Of a stretch of DNA of 64,000 nucleotides, positions 61,622 to 64,000 are shown piece after piece. The notes under the pieces were generated by a model, which saw only the letters and a program-made list of their open reading frames with translations, did not search any database and had not been told where the DNA came from. Origin of the DNA: Lactobacillus sp. Lineage in GTDB: Bacteria; Bacillota; Bacilli; Lactobacillales; Lactobacillaceae. The first letter of the stretch is position 1; every line of letters begins with the position of its first letter. The position numbers and the translations under genes are program-made. The stretch lies in NCBI GenBank assembly GCA_022484695.1, contig JAKVKU010000015.1, positions 1-64,000 of the forward strand, in the 5' to 3' direction.

Positions 61622-62446
61622 ATGCCAATTCAACTGATCGCCATTGATATCGACGACACCTTGCTCAGCACCCACCATCAAATCCTGCCCAGCACCGTGA
61701 GCGCCATTGCACAAGCCCTGGCCCAGGGGATCAAAATCGTTTTGTGCTCAGGACGGCCCTTAGCGGGGGTCCAGCCTTATTTGACCCAATTGGGCATTGC
61801 CGGCCCGGATCAATACGTGGTGACCTACAATGGGGCGGTGGTGGCCCAAGTCAACGGCGAAGTCCTGATCAAGCAACTATTACCAAAAGCCGTTTATACC
61901 CGGCTCACGGCCTTTGCCCAAGCCCAGCATATCCCCTTTAACGTTTTGGATGAACACAGTACCATTTATACCGCCGATCGCGATATTAATTTCATCACCG
62001 CCGTCCAAGCCGTGGAAAATCGGGCGGGTATCTTAGTCCGCCAACCCGCTGAACTGCCCGGGGATTTCGCCATTGCCAAGGGCGTCTTCGTGGGGGACAA
62101 GCCCTTACTGGATCGGGTTGAACCAGCGGTCATGGCGGCCTTTGCCCCGGAATTCTCCGTGATTCGCGCCGGGACCAACTTCTTGGAGGTCATGGCCCCG
62201 GGGGTAGATAAGGGCTTTGCCTTGGCCCAACTGGCGGAAAAACTGGACCTGCCCGCTGCTGCCGTGATGGCCGTGGGGGATGCAGGCAACGACTTGGCCA
62301 TGTTTGCCTTTGCCGGCACGGCGGTGGCCATGGGCAATGGCACAGCGGTTGCCAAAGCCCATGCCGATCATGTCACTGGCACCAATGATGCCGGGGGTTT
62401 AGCGGCTGCCATCCATAAATTTGCCTTGAATCCCACAAAGGAGTAA
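61622..62446 (+). CDS. Cof-type HAD hydrolase
   Basis: A 274-residue HAD phosphatase with IDIDDTLL at the N-terminus, the CSGRPLAG motif and MAVGDAGNDLAMF near the end, and a type IIB cap (about residues 80-200). Members dephosphorylate sugar phosphates or FMN. AGGAGG precedes the ATG, 32 nt after the helicase gene. Its presence in this operon has no obvious functional link. Confidence 0.92.
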   Translation: MPIQLIAIDIDDTLLSTHHQILPSTVSAIAQALAQGIKIVLCSGRPLAGVQPYLTQLGIAGPDQYVVTYNGAVVAQVNGEVLIKQLLPKAVYTRLTAFAQAQHIPFNVLDEHSTIYTADRDINFITAVQAVENRAGILVRQPAELPGDFAIAKGVFVGDKPLLDRVEPAVMAAFAPEFSVIRAGTNFLEVMAPGVDKGFALAQLAEKLDLPAAAVMAVGDAGNDLAMFAFAGTAVAMGNGTAVAKAHADHVTGTNDAGGLAAAIHKFALNPTKE

Positions 62447-62458
62447 GTAACTTAACCG

Positions 62459-63166
62459 ATGAAAACAATTGAAACTTTAGATATGGAACGCACCCTTTAT
62501 TATTACTGCCGGGCTTTAAACCAAGTGGTGGTGGAAGAAGTCAAACTCCCCGACGATCTGGGTATCGTGGACACCTTAAGTCAAGATTTGGACCAAGCCT
62601 ACACTTGCTTTGAATTGAAAGTCACTAAAAATGATTTTCACTCCAAGGCCAAACTATCCTTTGTGGGCCACTATAATTACTTTGTCTTCCCCCGGCATTT
62701 ATTAGATCAAGTGCTGGCTGAAGTGCCGGCCAATATTGGCGTCTTAGTTTTTGACTATTATGCCCCAGAACTGCGGCAAACTCGGCGCCTGCCGGTACCG
62801 GGGACTTTAACCATTTATAAAAAGGCCCCTAAACAGGCACTGGGTTTAGATGAAACCAAGTTAGCCCAGCATTTTCTCCGGAGTTTAAATCGAGAAGTTG
62901 ATAAAGCCAAGCGCCTGACCAATGGTTTGAAGAACTACAATACCCAACAACTCCTCACGGAACTCAGCAAGCGCCGGGATCAAGGCCGCCTGGACACTTT
63001 AACCCATAACAGTTATCAACGCTTTTTAGCCGATAGCCTGGACCAAAGTCAAACTGCCCAAGCTGAAGAAATTGTGGCTTTAAAAGCCGAAAATATCAAA
63101 CTGTTACAACAAGTCTGGGCGCTTAAAACCCATCAGCCCCTGTCGTTACCAGGGGGGAAGCCATGA
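62459..63166 (+). CDS. MmcB-like PD-(D/E)XK protein
   Basis: A 235-residue protein. Residues about 35-115 follow the restriction-endonuclease fold: an Asp in GIVDTLS, then FELKVTKNDF with the ExK pair, and a conserved KAKLSFVGHYNYFVFP. This resembles MmcB-type and sce7726-type nuclease-like proteins. The C-terminal half is helical and may be a coiled coil (QAEEIVALKAENIKLLQQV). Its stop overlaps the start of the next gene (ATGA). Role in DNA repair or defence is inferred. Confidence 0.65.
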   Translation: MKTIETLDMERTLYYYCRALNQVVVEEVKLPDDLGIVDTLSQDLDQAYTCFELKVTKNDFHSKAKLSFVGHYNYFVFPRHLLDQVLAEVPANIGVLVFDYYAPELRQTRRLPVPGTLTIYKKAPKQALGLDETKLAQHFLRSLNREVDKAKRLTNGLKNYNTQQLLTELSKRRDQGRLDTLTHNSYQRFLADSLDQSQTAQAEEIVALKAENIKLLQQVWALKTHQPLSLPGGKP

Positions 63167-64000
63167 CCTATGATTATTATCCCATTTTACGGGGGCGCCA
63201 ATACGACCTGTTGGCCCTGCAGGCAGTGACCCAAGTGCCAGCTTTGACCCAACACCTCTTCCCCATCATTGAACCGGTGAAGGATATCAGCAGTCTCAAT
63301 AAAAATTTAAGTCTGTGGTTAAAATTGCGGCCCTTGGGGGTCATCACCAATCCGGTGGTGGGGGATTATGCCCTGTTGACCGTCAAGGCCCATCCCCTGA
63401 AAGCCAGCATTTTGACCCATCCCAATTTTTGGCAGTTTCAATACTTCGACACTACGACAACGCCCAAAACCCTGGTACAAAGTCCCAACTACGGCCTAAT
63501 TTGCGCCAATTACCACTATTTAGCCAGCCACCTGGCCCAATTGCGGCAACTGGCCCCAAAGCGTTTGTTGATCCCAGATGAAGCCCGTTTTCGCGCCCTG
63601 GTGACCCCCTTGAACTTGCCCACGGTGACCTACAACGATCCCTTTGACTACCAAGGGGACTTTGACGTGTACTTAGTGGAACCAGAAACCAACTTTTCAA
63701 GCTTACTGACCCTGGGCCAACTGTATCCCGGAGCTGTGGGCTTTGGGGACTTTTCCATCATGGGTAGCTACTATTCCGAATATGGCGCCCCCCAACGCCG
63801 GCAAGTCTTGCACTTGATGCTGCTGACCGCTACGGGAACGCTAAACCTGCGCCATTTTGTCTCCTTTGACGACGGCAGTATGGGCCATCAAAAAGAGAAA
63901 TTTCTAGATGCTTTGGCCAAACTCCGGGGCTTTGTGGCCCACTACCCCCGGGAAAATAGTTTGACCCCCGCCTTAAAGACGTTGCTGACCCATTTTGAAA
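63163..64000 (+). CDS. sce7725/Beta-protein family protein, partial
   Basis: At least 279 residues, open to the window end. It starts MTYDYYPILRGRQYDLLALQ and has LFPIIEPVKDISSLN, then a TIM-barrel-like alternation and FGDFSIMGSYYSE. These match my memory of the sce7725 and Beta protein (PF14350) families, often encoded beside a nuclease-like partner. It overlaps the MmcB-like gene by 4 nt. GGGGGGAAG precedes the ATG. Function of the family is unknown. Confidence 0.6.
   Translation, partial: MTYDYYPILRGRQYDLLALQAVTQVPALTQHLFPIIEPVKDISSLNKNLSLWLKLRPLGVITNPVVGDYALLTVKAHPLKASILTHPNFWQFQYFDTTTTPKTLVQSPNYGLICANYHYLASHLAQLRQLAPKRLLIPDEARFRALVTPLNLPTVTYNDPFDYQGDFDVYLVEPETNFSSLLTLGQLYPGAVGFGDFSIMGSYYSEYGAPQRRQVLHLMLLTATGTLNLRHFVSFDDGSMGHQKEKFLDALAKLRGFVAHYPRENSLTPALKTLLTHFE

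Noticed and set aside
1-64000. CRISPR array, prophage or insertion sequence
   Set aside because: No regularly spaced repeats, cas genes, integrase or transposase frames were seen; the only repeats are the two palindromic units near 26.6 kb.

Overview
The window looks like a chromosome segment of a lactic acid bacterium of the family Lactobacillaceae. Evidence: CopY-type copper boxes, class II bacteriocin immunity genes with a LytTR two-component system, an NrdHEF ribonucleotide reductase, a T-box leader, GGAGG ribosome binding sites with frequent TTG/GTG starts, and housekeeping genes of Firmicute type. I cannot name the species. Most genes are moderately GC-rich, whereas the 3.6-13.5 kb block is clearly more AT-rich and looks like accessory DNA.

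Layout. 0.1-3.5 kb: a NUDIX hydrolase and a CopY-box-controlled copper export operon (two cupredoxin proteins and a P1B ATPase lacking an N-terminal metal-binding domain). 3.6-13.5 kb: a bacteriocin-immunity island with an HPK10 sensor kinase, a LytTR response regulator, six or more small immunity proteins, two CPBP proteases, and several very small membrane proteins. I find six LytTR direct-repeat boxes, each two 9-mers at 21-bp spacing with a -10 hexamer 30-31 bp downstream. No bacteriocin, inducer peptide or exporter is recognisable, so this looks like an immunity and listening regulon. 13.6-21 kb: a GT2 glycosyltransferase, GDPD with an MFS transporter, LemA with a TPM protein, Dps, and a DUF1003 protein with a short upstream ORF.

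21.3-28.1 kb is an aromatic amino acid block on the minus strand. It runs trpS, then an attenuator whose leader peptide contains seven consecutive aromatic codons, then an aromatic-type aminotransferase, a D-2-hydroxyacid dehydrogenase and a PTS_EIIC_2-type transporter. A T-box leader with a probable Tyr (UAC) specifier follows, in front of an NhaC-family transporter. Two palindromic repeats with compensatory base changes sit between the attenuator and the aminotransferase.

28.2-58.3 kb holds ordinary genes: HelD, DUF3784 proteins, TSUP permeases, GNAT, PhzF, a CPBP-like protein without catalytic residues, tRNA-Thr, a histidine phosphatase, a DtxR/MntR regulator, PadR with a DUF4097 protein, IlvE, a UvrA paralogue, BrnQ, two secreted proteins, LysR with a divergent aminotransferase, a disulfide reductase divergent from an OpuC/EgtU-type transporter, an MDR dehydrogenase, nrdHEF with an NrdR box, and DUF1634 with TSUP.

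58.3-64 kb: a protein with a histone-H1-like Lys/Ala/Thr tail is divergent from a likely operon. That operon encodes a nuclease-DinG helicase fusion, a Cof phosphatase, an MmcB-like PD-(D/E)XK protein and an sce7725/Beta-type protein that runs off the window end. The last two overlap by ATGA and are a candidate nucleic-acid-targeting module.
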